DNA from: Streptomyces qinglanensis
GTDB lineage: Bacteria > Actinomycetota > Actinomycetes > Streptomycetales > Streptomycetaceae
Length of the DNA: 64,000 nucleotides
Direction of reading: 5' to 3'
NCBI RefSeq assembly: GCF_900111245.1
Contig: NZ_FOGO01000008.1
Coordinates: 62,001 to 126,000 of the forward strand
In this document: one piece after another, positions 48,177-56,668 of the stretch
Position numbering within the stretch: position 1 is the stretch's first letter
Layout: each line of letters opens with the position of its first letter
Translations under genes and position numbers: made by a program
Notes under the pieces: model-generated
Seen by the model: only the letters and a program-made list of their open reading frames with translations
Database searches by the model: none
Told to the model about the DNA's origin: nothing

Positions 48177-48868
48177 GCGGCCCGGCATCCGCGCGGAGGG
48201 CGGCACCCGCGGGGGGCGGCGGCGCCCGTCCGGCGGCGGTCGTCCTGCGCACGGTGACCGCGTCCTGGTACCAGGACGGACCCGAGGGGCCGCTGGTGCG
48301 GCTCCCCCACACGGGTTCGGCCCGCTGCCGGGCCGTTCCGGGGTGCGGGCAGCCCCGGGCCGTGCTCTTCGGCCGGGACGGCACCCTCGTCGAGGAGGTG
48401 CCGCACAACACCGATCCCGGCCGGATCCGCCCGCTGCCCTCGGCGCGCGAGGCACTGGAGGCACTGCGCACCGCGGGGGTGCACGCGGGGGTGGTGAGCA
48501 ATCAGCCGGGCATCGGCTGCGGGGCCCTGCGGCTGGAGCAGCTCGACGCACTGCACGCGCGGATGGAGGCGCTGCTGGGGCCGGTCGCGGTGACCGCCGT
48601 GTGCCCGCACCGGCCGCAGGACGACTGCGCGTGCCGGAAACCGGAACCCGGTCTGGTGTTCGCCGCGTGCCGGGTGCTGGGCGTGCGCCCGTCGGAGACC
48701 GCGGTGGTCGGAGGGCGTACCGCCGATCTGGGTGCCGCGCATCGGGCCGGTGCCACCGGGGTACTCGTCCGGTCCGGGCGCCTCGGCCGGTCCGGGGCGC
48801 CGCCCCGCACGGCGGCGCATCTGGGGGCCGCGGTCCGGGCCCTGGTCGGCACCCCGGCGGGACACTGA
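48173..48868 (+). CDS. HAD-IIIA (HisB-N/GmhB-like) protein lacking the nucleophilic Asp
   Basis: A 231-residue protein from ATG 48173. The frame resembles histidinol-phosphate/heptose-bisphosphate phosphatases: LFGRDGTLVEEVPHN, GVVSNQPGIGCG, the zinc loop CPHRPQDDCACRKPEPGL, and VVGGRTADLGAA. The usual first Asp of the DxDGT motif is replaced by Gly (GRDGT). That residue forms the phospho-enzyme, so the protein is probably inactive as a phosphatase. Also the loop Asp of the fourth motif reads GGRTAD. The N-terminal 60 residues are extra. It may be binding-only or decaying. Confidence 0.8.
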   Translation: MSGPASARRAAPAGGGGARPAAVVLRTVTASWYQDGPEGPLVRLPHTGSARCRAVPGCGQPRAVLFGRDGTLVEEVPHNTDPGRIRPLPSAREALEALRTAGVHAGVVSNQPGIGCGALRLEQLDALHARMEALLGPVAVTAVCPHRPQDDCACRKPEPGLVFAACRVLGVRPSETAVVGGRTADLGAAHRAGATGVLVRSGRLGRSGAPPRTAAHLGAAVRALVGTPAGH

Positions 48869-49054
48869 GGTCCGGCGTCGGACACCTGGCTCGGCGCCCG
48901 GTACGGCGGGCGCCGGGCGACCACAGACATCTGACCGTTTTGAGAGCTTTTGTGAGCGTGAGAGGCTTGCAACGGAAGGCGTGTCGGGGCCGACGCGGCC
49001 GGTTCGCCGCACACCGGCAGCGGGAGTGCCCGGGACTTCGAAGGGAGCCGCATC

Positions 49055-49618
49055 ATGACTGCCGAACTGCACGGCACACGGGTGGCCCTGCTCGCCACCG
49101 ACGGCGTGGAGCGGATCGAACTGGAGCAGCCGCGCGGCGCACTGCACGGGGCCGGGGCGCGGACCGAGGTGATCGCGCTGCACACCGGGGAGATCAACGC
49201 CCGCCAGATGGACATCGACCCGGCGGGCACCTTCACGGTGGACCGGACGGTTGCCGACGCGTCCGCCGACGACTACGACGCGCTGCTGCTGCCCGGCGGC
49301 GCGATGAACCCCGACCAGCTCCGCACCGATCCCGACGCGGTCGGCTTCGCCCGGGAGTTCATGCGCGCCGGCAAGCCCGTCGCGGCCATCTGCCACGGCC
49401 CGCTGACGCTGGTGGAGGCGGAGGTGGTGCGCGGCCGGCGGCTGACCTCCTGGCCCAGTATCCGCACGGATCTGCGCAATGCGGGTGCCGAGGTGGTCGA
49501 GGAGGAGGTCGTGATCGACGGGAACCTCGTCACCACCCGCGGCCCCGACGACCTGCCGGCCTTCTGCGCCGCCCTCGTCGCACAGGTGGCCAGGGCCAGA
49601 ACTCCCCAGTTCGCCTGA
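49055..49618 (+). CDS. DJ-1/PfpI family protein
   Basis: A 187-residue protein; ATG 49055 has AAGGGAG upstream. Signatures: RVALLATDGVERIELEQP, DALLLPGGAMNPDQLR, and the nucleophile elbow AAICHGPLTLVEA with catalytic Cys followed by His, plus the conserved Glu of IELEQP. This is the PfpI/YhbO group, described as protease-like, deglycase or stress protein. Single gene, divergent from the stress protein beyond it. Confidence 0.9.
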   Translation: MTAELHGTRVALLATDGVERIELEQPRGALHGAGARTEVIALHTGEINARQMDIDPAGTFTVDRTVADASADDYDALLLPGGAMNPDQLRTDPDAVGFAREFMRAGKPVAAICHGPLTLVEAEVVRGRRLTSWPSIRTDLRNAGAEVVEEEVVIDGNLVTTRGPDDLPAFCAALVAQVARARTPQFA

Positions 49619-49705
49619 CCGTCCGCACGGGCCGGCCACCGTCCGGGCAGCGGGAGACCATCCGGGCGCGCGGACCCACCGCCCCCGGGACTCGCGAGCG
49701 CGGCG

Positions 49706-50296
49706 TCAGACCGCCGCCCGACCGGATCCCCCGGGCAGGAAGTGGACTGCTCTGGCGTGCCGCAGCCGGGTGCGGAGGAGGACCGGAAAGCGCGGCGCCG
49801 GAACCGTGAGCACGGGGCAGCGTGCGCGGGTGAGGACGCGGCGGGCCGTACCCCCGCGGCCGAACAGCCCCCAGCGGGCGCCGCGCACCCCGATGACCAG
49901 GCGGTCGTCGGGACGGTCGGCCGTCGCGCACAGAGCACGCCAGGACCGGTCGCGCACCAGCCGCCGCTCGACATCGGCCACCCCCGGAGGGTCGCCGCCG
50001 AACGCCTCGTCGAAGGCGCGGTCCAGTCGGGCACGGGCCTCCCGGCGCCAGTTCTCGGCCCAGATCCGGGCCGGCCGCAGCATGTACCCGGCCTCACCCT
50101 CCGGAGGCTCCCAGGCCAGCACCGCCAGCAGCGGGCGGCCGGTTCCGGCCGCCTCCCGCGCGGCGGCGCGCAGCGCGGCCAGACTCGCGAGCGAGCCGCT
50201 CACACCGACGACCAGCCGGCCCGGTCCCACCGCGCCGCCGCCGCTCGTCCCGGCCGTCGCTCCCCTCCGCCCGGCGGCGCCGTATCCGCCACTCAT
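49706..50296 (-). CDS. Universal stress protein (UspA) domain protein
   Basis: A 196-residue protein; ATG 50296 has AGGAGGGG 9 nt upstream. The fold begins RLVVGVSGSLASLAALRAAAREA and the ATP-binding loop is GVRGARWGLFGRGGTARRVL followed by CPVLTVP. A single Usp domain; C-terminal tail basic. Streptomyces carries many such proteins, with roles in stress and nucleotide sensing. Confidence 0.88.
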   Translation of the reverse strand: MSGGYGAAGRRGATAGTSGGGAVGPGRLVVGVSGSLASLAALRAAAREAAGTGRPLLAVLAWEPPEGEAGYMLRPARIWAENWRREARARLDRAFDEAFGGDPPGVADVERRLVRDRSWRALCATADRPDDRLVIGVRGARWGLFGRGGTARRVLTRARCPVLTVPAPRFPVLLRTRLRHARAVHFLPGGSGRAAV

Positions 50297-50549
50297 CACT
50301 CACCCCTCCTGCGTGTCGTCCCGTCCGTTCTCTTCGCCGTCGCAGCACGTCCAACAGTCGCTGCACAGAGGATTGTGGCGCCGATTGGACTGACCCGACA
50401 GGGCCAATACGGTGAAACTGGCTTGCAGGTGGTGAAGCAGTGGACTGTGGTGCCGGAAGGGATCTCTGCGCCCCGGACCGTCCGGGCGTCCGGAGTGGCC
50501 GCCGGGCCGAGGGGCCGAGGGGCCGACCGGCCGACCGGCCGACGTGTCG

Positions 50550-51374
50550 TCAGGCCGGGTGGTCGGACGCCTCCTCCAGGAACCGGTCCGGGCGCGCACC
50601 ACCCCGGCCGGGCGCCTGCGCGTCGGCCCCGCCGCCCCCGGGCCCGGCCGCGGGGTCGTCCGCGGGGTCGTCCGCGGGGTCGTCCGCCCGCCGCGCGTCG
50701 GCGTCCCGGCGGAGCCGCCCGGCGTTGCGGGCGAGCGTCTCGACGCTCTCCGCGAGTTCGGGGTGCCGTCCGGCCAGGTGCGGCCGGGTGTCCAGCAGCG
50801 GGCCGACCAGCCGCGCCGCGTCACTGTCGGCGAGCGCCCCGGCGAGCAGGGCACGGGACGCGGCGGGGAGGTCGGGCAGCGCGGTGATCCGGCCGGCGAG
50901 CTGGCGCAGGTCGAAGGCACGGTCCCGGGCCCAGGAGGCCACCGTGCGGTCGGCCGCGCGGCGTTCGCGGGTGGCACGCACCCGCTGCTCGCCGGTGGCG
51001 CCCGGGACTCCGGGACGGCCCCGCAGATAGCGGCGCTCGGCCGCCTGCCTGCTGGCGACGCCGAGCGGCGCGGCCAGCGCCGCCCAACTCGCCCCTGCCG
51101 TACGGGCGGTCTCGATCAGCGCGGTCTCCCATCCGGCGAGCTGGTCGCGCACCCGCCGGAGCGTGAGCAGCGCGGCCAGCGCCTGCTCGCAGTCGGCCTG
51201 CGGGAAGCCGGTGCCCGGATCGGGCGGCGCCCGGTGGCCGGAGGCGGCCGTCTGCGCGGTGCGCACCGCGTCCTGGATCCGGGTCAGCGCTGCCGCGGCG
51301 GCGAGGAAGGAGACGGGGGCGGGGGCGGGACCGCTCTCGGCAGTCGGCACCGGCTGCTCTTCAGGTGTGGGCAC
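50550..51374 (-). CDS. HSP18-type transcriptional regulator homologue
   Basis: A 274-residue protein; GTG 51374 has GGAGGATCCCC upstream. The N-terminal half contains WETALIETARTAGASWAALAAPLGVASRQAAERRYLR, a helix-turn-helix of the kind that genome annotations call HSP18 transcriptional regulator; the C-terminal half is helical and ends in DDPADDPADDPA repeats. It lies divergent to a decayed hsp18 frame, with an array of palindromes resembling the RheA operator between them. So a RheA-like heat-shock repressor role is plausible, from context. Confidence 0.75.
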   Translation of the reverse strand: MPTPEEQPVPTAESGPAPAPVSFLAAAAALTRIQDAVRTAQTAASGHRAPPDPGTGFPQADCEQALAALLTLRRVRDQLAGWETALIETARTAGASWAALAAPLGVASRQAAERRYLRGRPGVPGATGEQRVRATRERRAADRTVASWARDRAFDLRQLAGRITALPDLPAASRALLAGALADSDAARLVGPLLDTRPHLAGRHPELAESVETLARNAGRLRRDADARRADDPADDPADDPAAGPGGGGADAQAPGRGGARPDRFLEEASDHPA

Positions 51375-51394
51375 GGGGATCCTCCCCCTCGCAC

Positions 51395-51679
51395 ATCGCC
51401 CACAGGGCGACCCTCACGTGTCGGCCGTGCGGCGGCGCCGCCGCACGTCGTCGAGCGGGCGACGTGCCCGCACCTCGCCCGAAAGGCGACGCGGCCGTCC
51501 GTCGTCCACAGGACGACGCGGTCCCCCGTCGTCCCCAGGACGACGCAATCCCCCGTCGTCCCCAGGACGACGCAATCCCCAGTCGTCCCCAGGACGACGC
51601 AGTCCTCCGTCGTCCCCAGGACGACGCAATCCCCCGTCGTCCACAGGACGACAACCGCGCTTGTCATCATTCTGACGAC
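51395..51679. repeat. Array of 17-bp palindromes at an exact 27-bp period (RheA-operator-like)
   Basis: Six near-identical cores, arms GTCGTCC and GGACGAC with a 3-nt centre, start at 51501, 51528, 51555, 51582, 51609 and 51636. Linkers of 10 nt vary while the arms do not. In the same 27-bp register lie degenerate palindromes at 51447 and 51474 and a divergent one at 51663, which reads TGTCATC-N5-GACGACA from 51662. One more related palindrome sits off-register at 51395-51411. The last unit differs by one base from the RheA operator TGTCATC-N5-GATGACA as I recall it. The array fills the space between the regulator and the hsp18-like frame. Confidence 0.88.
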
Positions 51680-51772
51680 ATGATACAAGGAAGACGAGGT
51701 GCAGCACATAGGCGGAACGCGGAGAAGACACGGAGCAACTGCCCAGGCTCATCGGAGGTGTTCGTAACAGTG

Positions 51773-52189
51773 ATGCGCACCGATCCCTTCCGCGAGCCCG
51801 ACCGCCGCACGCAGCAGTCCCCGGGTGCGGGCGGCACCCGGCCCCGGCCGTCCGCGAGCCCGTCGGACGCCCGCCGGAACGGCGTCGGCCACCTTCCCGC
51901 GCTCCACTCTCCTGGGAACGCCCCGGACGCGTCCGCCGTCGAAGCCGGACGCAGCACACCCGTCAGCCCTGCGGAGCCCCGCCCCGCGGCCGCCACCCTG
52001 TGCGCGCAGCGCAGCGGGCGGCCACCGGACGCGTTCTTCCTCCGCTTCGGGCCGACCGCCACCCGACGCGACCGCGCCGCGCAGGCAGCGGACGCACCGG
52101 GCCTCCGGCCGCTCGCACGTGCCGGGGCCGTTCACAGCACCGCCGGCGACGGAGCCGGACGCACGCCGATCAGCAACCGAGTCCACTGA
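51773..52189 (+). pseudogene. hsp18: Decayed hsp18 (Hsp20/alpha-crystallin) gene
   Basis: ATG 51773 follows GGAGGTG. The 138-residue frame starts MRTDPFREPDRRTQQSPG, clearly the N-terminus of Streptomyces Hsp18 (MRTDPFRELDR), and continues TRPRPSASPSDARRNG like its TRxRPSAMPMDAWREG. After that the alignment fades: the hydrophobic strands of the alpha-crystallin domain are replaced by Pro/Ala/Arg/Ser while the length (about 140) stays right and no stop has appeared. I read it as a gene decayed mainly by missense change. A strongly divergent but functional protein is the alternative. Confidence 0.6.
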
Positions 52190-52371
52190 GTCCTCGCAGC
52201 AGCGCGGCGCCGAGCGCGGCAGCCGGCCGCGGACCGGGAAGCGCCCGTTCCCGGTCCGCGGGCCGGTCCGCCCGTCCGGCGCACGAGAGGTCCGTCGAGC
52301 CGCTCCCGGAAACGGGACCGGGACCGGGCCGGGGGATGCGCGCTGCCTCAACCACAATCGGAGACCGAGAC

Positions 52372-52848
52372 GTGTCACTGACGCAGATCAAGCCCCAGGC
52401 CGCTGCCGCCGCGGAGGCCCTGACGTACCACCGACTGGTGGAGCGGGTGCGCTACGACGGCGCCTACCCCACCCGCGAACGCGCCGACGCCGTGATCCAC
52501 GCCGTCCTCACCTCCCTCGGACGGCGCCTGCCCGAGGAGGAGCGCACCGCGCTCGCCGCCGTGCTCCCGGAGGAGGCCGCGCGCTTCCTGACCTCCTCGG
52601 CCCGCGAGCCGGAGCAGTTCACCGGCTGGGAGTTCGTCGCCGACCTCGCCTCCCGCACCGGCGGCACCCCTGCCACAGCGCGCTGGGACACCGGCACGGT
52701 GCTCGAACTGGTGGCCAAGCTCGCCGGTGAGGACCTGGTCGCCCGGATCCTGGACCAGCTCCCCGCCGGGTACGCGCTGCTCTTCGGCCGTGCCGAACTC
52801 ACCCGCCCCGCCCCCGCGCAGCCCGCTCCCGCACCGCGCGCCGCCTGA
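52372..52848 (+). CDS. DUF2267 protein
   Basis: A 158-residue protein; GTG 52372 has GGAG 8 nt upstream. Residues about 18-135 match DUF2267: YHRLVERVRYDGAYPTRERADAVIHAVLTSLGRRLP, LPEEAARFL and a second half-repeat. The tail is Pro/Ala-rich. Small helical family often near heat-shock and chaperone genes, consistent with this neighbourhood. Function unknown. Confidence 0.88.
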   Translation: MSLTQIKPQAAAAAEALTYHRLVERVRYDGAYPTRERADAVIHAVLTSLGRRLPEEERTALAAVLPEEAARFLTSSAREPEQFTGWEFVADLASRTGGTPATARWDTGTVLELVAKLAGEDLVARILDQLPAGYALLFGRAELTRPAPAQPAPAPRAA

Positions 52849-53048
52849 CCGCGGGCCGCCGGACCCGGAGCGGAGGCGCCGCAGGCCCGCAAGGGGGCGG
52901 ACAGCGTCGCATCTGACGGCGGGTCGGATCAGATCCGGGGCGGGCGCCGCAGCGCGCTCGCCCCGGCGCGCGCTCCCGGCGCCGGCGCCCCCTGTGCGCA
53001 CCGGCGCTGCTGTGAGCACCGGCACCGCTGTCAGCATCGGCGCCGCTG

Positions 53049-53972
53049 TCAGCGCCCGGCCGTCAGCACGCGGGCGGCCAGCACCAGTGCCGCCTCCTCG
53101 GCGGGCGGGAAGCCCAGCCGGTTGTAGGTCATATGGACGTGGTGCAGCAGCAGTTCGGCACGGGGTACGGGGACGCGGGCCGCCGCACAGCGGTCCAGCG
53201 CGGCGGACACCAGCTCCGCGTGAGCCGCGCAGCGGCTGCGGACGGCCTCGCCGGGCCGGGGCGCGTCCCCCACCCGCGAGGCCAGGGCGCGCAGCCGCTC
53301 CCGGGTCTCGTCGGCCGGGAGCACCAGCCGCAGCCGGGCCAGCCACCGGCGCCGGTGCGCGGTCCAGAACGCGTCCCGTTCCCCCGGCGCCAGACAGCCG
53401 GCCACCAGCATGCCGGTGAGGTCGACGGCGGCAGCGGCCCGCTCGAAGGCGGCGGGCAGCGCCACCAGGTCCGTCTCGGCGAGCAGCGCGCAGCAGTCGG
53501 TGAAGACCTCCTCGGCCGCCGCGATACCCGCCGTTCCGCCGTACTTGGCGCGTTCGGGCGCATAGGGGGCGGGACTCACCCCGACGGGCTGGTGCCGGGG
53601 GGCCATGGTGGGTTCGGCGGGCAGCAGTCCGCCGCCGTCCGCGGGCCGCACCTCGGGCAGCGCTGTCAGCAGCGCCCGCATCTCGGGGGTGCGGCTGTGC
53701 AGCGTGTCGGCCTGCTCGGGCGTGCAGCGGATACGCAGCCGCAGGTGGTGGCCGGTCGCGTCCCAGTAGCGCAGGAAGTGCCAGTCGGGTGCCTGCAGTT
53801 CGGCGGCGCGGGCCGCCAGCCAGGGCAGCACCGCACGGACGCCGGCATCCATCCGTGCGGGCCCACCGGGGTAGGCCCGCAGATACCACCAGTCCCAGGG
53901 CCCACCGGCATCGTGCGCGGCTCCGGCACCCTCGCGGGCCGCCTCGCGGGGGCGGGCAGCGGTGCTGGTCAT
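53049..53972 (-). CDS. Thiopeptide-type biosynthesis protein (SpaB_C/TbtC-like)
   Basis: A 307-residue protein; the ATG at 53972 overlaps the dehydratase stop (ATGA). WDWWYLRAYPGG, WHFLRYWDATGHHLRLRIR, YAPERAKYGG and LLLHHVHMTYNRLGFPP are the marks of stand-alone lantibiotic-dehydratase C-terminal domains. In thiopeptide pathways this fold either eliminates glutamate from glutamylated Ser/Thr (TbtC) or performs the pyridine-forming cycloaddition (TbtD). Only one copy lies in the window, so I favour the elimination role, together with the LanB-like protein just upstream. Confidence 0.88.
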   Translation of the reverse strand: MTSTAARPREAAREGAGAAHDAGGPWDWWYLRAYPGGPARMDAGVRAVLPWLAARAAELQAPDWHFLRYWDATGHHLRLRIRCTPEQADTLHSRTPEMRALLTALPEVRPADGGGLLPAEPTMAPRHQPVGVSPAPYAPERAKYGGTAGIAAAEEVFTDCCALLAETDLVALPAAFERAAAAVDLTGMLVAGCLAPGERDAFWTAHRRRWLARLRLVLPADETRERLRALASRVGDAPRPGEAVRSRCAAHAELVSAALDRCAAARVPVPRAELLLHHVHMTYNRLGFPPAEEAALVLAARVLTAGR

Positions 53973-56668
53973 CCCTCCTCCTCACCGGTGTCGGCCCAGT
54001 GCAGCAGCGCCGCGTGCTCGGCTGCGCGCCGGTCGCCGTCCGCGTCGCGCAGCGGATGCCCGTCGTGTGCGGGCAGCGCCTCGACCAGCCGCAGATGGCC
54101 GGTGCCCGGGGTGATCCAGTGGGCCAGGACCTCCAGCGAGACGGCCGAGTCCAGCCGGATCCACAGCGGCTTGCGGTCGTGGTCGGGGCCGAACCCGCCG
54201 CCGTTCGCGGGCAGCAGGTAGGCGAACATCTCGCGGGGCATCCCGTGCGCGCGGCGGAAGGCGTCCATCGCGGCGACGCCCTCCGCACCGCATCCCGCGT
54301 CCGGGGACGGCAGCGGGAGCCGGTCCACCGGGACGGTCCAGGAGGCCCGCCGCGTCACCACCGCGCCCGCACCGTCCAGCGTCTCCCTGCCCTGCGCGCG
54401 CACCTGCTCAGGGTCGCGGGGCAGTTGGAAGGGCATCCGGTGGTCGGACAGCGGCGATCCGTTGATCCACGGGTCGGACAGCACGGCCAGGAACCGGGCG
54501 AACTTGGGGAACAGATGGGTGGGCACCAGACCGGTGTAGGCGGCCGCCAGCGGCAGCCCGTCCGGTGCCAGCAGGGTGAGAGTGTCCTGCCGGGGGTCGT
54601 GCACCAGGCGGGTGGCGTCCAGCGGAAGCGCGTCGGCGGCGCCGAGTTCCCCGGGCAGGGTGAGCGGGGGCAGCAGACCGCACGACTGGGCCTGCGCGGT
54701 GCTGCACTCGGTCCACAGCACCAGTTCGCGGTGGTGCGCGGCATGCGGCCAGCAGCGGCGCACATGGCCGCGGAGCGCCTCGGCGAAGTCGCCGCCGAGC
54801 AGTTCCTTGAAGCGGGTGAGCAGACCGCCGGTGCCGGGGTTGAACTGGTTGACGACCAGTCGCGGGCCGCCGTCCGCGGCGGCGCCGGGGCCGCCGCGGA
54901 GCTGCTGGAAGAGCACGGCAGCGGTGGGCGGCGCACTGCTCGGGCCGACGGGGAGCCAGGCCCGTTCCCCCGGGTCCTCGCGCGCGGCGAGGTCGAGCTG
55001 CACGGCCTGCTCCAGTTCCGGGTCGCGGTCGCTCTCGGCGCCGCAGCGCATGGCGAAGCCGAGGACGTCGTCGCAGCTCCCGCCGCTGCCGTAGGCGGCG
55101 ACGAAGCGGCGCACCAGTGTGTCGTAGAGGTGCGAGCGGAACAGCCGGGGGCGGATCGCGGCGCCCAACCGCCGCAGGTCCTCCGCCGTGCGCTCGTCCG
55201 CCACGACCGGCGGCAGCCGCAGTCCGGTGGCCGCGTCCTCGTACCAGACCTCCGCGGGCTCGAACCGGTCCCAGCCCGCCGTGCGGGCCCACTCCCGGCC
55301 CAGCTCGCGCACGCGCGCCACGGCTCCGGCGCGCCGCCGGGGGGCCTCGGCACCCGGCCGGACGGGCTCGGCCAGCCGCTCCCGTTCGGCGGCCAGGGCC
55401 CGCAACCGGCCCACGGCCGCGAACCCGTCCGCCGCGTCGGTCCCGTCCGCCGTGTCCCCGGCGACGAGCGCCTCGGCCGCGCCGGGCGGCTCCGCGTCGG
55501 GCAGGTGCCGGGTGAGCGCCAGCAGGGCATCCAGCGCGTCCTCGCCGCGCCGCCACGGGGGGACCGGCGCCAGGACGCCGCTGTCGAGCATCCGCAGGAA
55601 GCGCCGGAAGGGGTCCGGCCCACCGAGGGTGCGCAGCGCGTCGCCGTGCGCCAGCGTGCGCTCGGCGTGCCCCGGGGTGCCGTCACCGGGAACCGGCGTG
55701 CGGTCACCCTCGGCCGATGTGCCTGCGCCACGGCCCGAAGCACCTCCGCCACCGGCCCACATGTCCGCGGCCGGTGTGCAGGCGGCCGCCAGCGCCCGGG
55801 CCCAGTCCGCCGCCGGGCCCGCCTCGACCACCTGGTCCAGCCGCCAGGTGACCCCGCCGGTGGCGACGTACTCGGGGTGGAGCATCAGCAGCGCGGGATC
55901 GTCGGACGCCTCCGCCGCGGGTGCGGCCGGGCGGACGGGGGCCGGGCGGTAGCGCAGCAGGTGCGCGGTGCGGGGCGAGCGGGCCAGCGCGTACAGGGCG
56001 GTGAAGGCGACCGTCGCGGACACCTGCTGCACGGCGCGGCCGTCGTGGGCGCCGCCGGGGACGCCGACCGTCGTCAGCCGGGCGAAGGGGCTGGTCTTGG
56101 CGGCGGCGCGGACGGTGTACGAGTACAGGGTCCGCAGCGCGCGCTGCCGCTTGCGGCTGCCGCGCGCTCTGCCGTAGCGCACCCAGTCGGGGGTGGCCAG
56201 CGCCAGGGAGTGCGCGAACGCCGGGTCCTCCAGGGCGGCTGCCAGGGTGTCCTCGGCCGCGGCGCGGTCGCGGGCGACCTCCTTGTCCAGCTCCTCGGCC
56301 ACTGCCTGCGCGGCGGCGGTCAACTCCTGCCAGCGGCCCAGCGCATCGCACGCCTCCTCGTCCGCGTACCCGGCGATCCGTGCCGCCGTCGGCTCGTCCC
56401 AGCCCGGCGGGGCGCAGCGGTGCGCGGCGCGGCGTGCGGCCAGTACGGCGCGCCGCAGGTCGCGGGCGCCGTCGAGGAGGGGGACGAGGGTGTAGAGGAC
56501 GTCTTCGACCCGGGGCCGCAGTTCCTCCAGCGCGCCGCTCAGTCCGGCGTGCCGGTCCAGGAGTTCGGCGGTGCGCTCGGACGGCAGCGGGCAGTACGCG
56601 GCGGGCAGTCCGGCGACGCGGGTGAGTTCGGGGCGGCCCAGCTCCGGCCGGGTCCCGGGCGCGGTCAC
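53969..56668 (-). CDS. Lantibiotic dehydratase-like protein (LanB/TbtB type, tRNA-Glu-dependent)
   Basis: An 899-residue protein; GTG 56668 overlaps the protease stop as GTGA. It covers the glutamylation domain of class I dehydratases: KTSPFARLTTVG near residue 195, LWTECSTAQ and DPWINGSPLSDHRMPFQLPRDP in the C-terminal part. The C-terminal SpaB_C elimination domain is absent and encoded separately downstream. It would attach glutamate from tRNA to Ser/Thr of the precursors, starting dehydroalanine/dehydrobutyrine formation. Confidence 0.9.
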   Translation of the reverse strand: MTAPGTRPELGRPELTRVAGLPAAYCPLPSERTAELLDRHAGLSGALEELRPRVEDVLYTLVPLLDGARDLRRAVLAARRAAHRCAPPGWDEPTAARIAGYADEEACDALGRWQELTAAAQAVAEELDKEVARDRAAAEDTLAAALEDPAFAHSLALATPDWVRYGRARGSRKRQRALRTLYSYTVRAAAKTSPFARLTTVGVPGGAHDGRAVQQVSATVAFTALYALARSPRTAHLLRYRPAPVRPAAPAAEASDDPALLMLHPEYVATGGVTWRLDQVVEAGPAADWARALAAACTPAADMWAGGGGASGRGAGTSAEGDRTPVPGDGTPGHAERTLAHGDALRTLGGPDPFRRFLRMLDSGVLAPVPPWRRGEDALDALLALTRHLPDAEPPGAAEALVAGDTADGTDAADGFAAVGRLRALAAERERLAEPVRPGAEAPRRRAGAVARVRELGREWARTAGWDRFEPAEVWYEDAATGLRLPPVVADERTAEDLRRLGAAIRPRLFRSHLYDTLVRRFVAAYGSGGSCDDVLGFAMRCGAESDRDPELEQAVQLDLAAREDPGERAWLPVGPSSAPPTAAVLFQQLRGGPGAAADGGPRLVVNQFNPGTGGLLTRFKELLGGDFAEALRGHVRRCWPHAAHHRELVLWTECSTAQAQSCGLLPPLTLPGELGAADALPLDATRLVHDPRQDTLTLLAPDGLPLAAAYTGLVPTHLFPKFARFLAVLSDPWINGSPLSDHRMPFQLPRDPEQVRAQGRETLDGAGAVVTRRASWTVPVDRLPLPSPDAGCGAEGVAAMDAFRRAHGMPREMFAYLLPANGGGFGPDHDRKPLWIRLDSAVSLEVLAHWITPGTGHLRLVEALPAHDGHPLRDADGDRRAAEHAALLHWADTGEEEG

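Noticed and set aside
51501..51679. CRISPR-like array
   Set aside because: Period is only 27 bp with a 17-bp palindromic core and 10-nt linkers; no spacer-sized unique sequences and no cas genes.
51284..51709. Repeat protein encoded by the 27-bp array (9-residue repeats in several frames)
   Set aside because: 27 is a multiple of three, so every frame repeats; conservation follows the palindromic arms rather than codons, and no frame has a convincing ribosome site.
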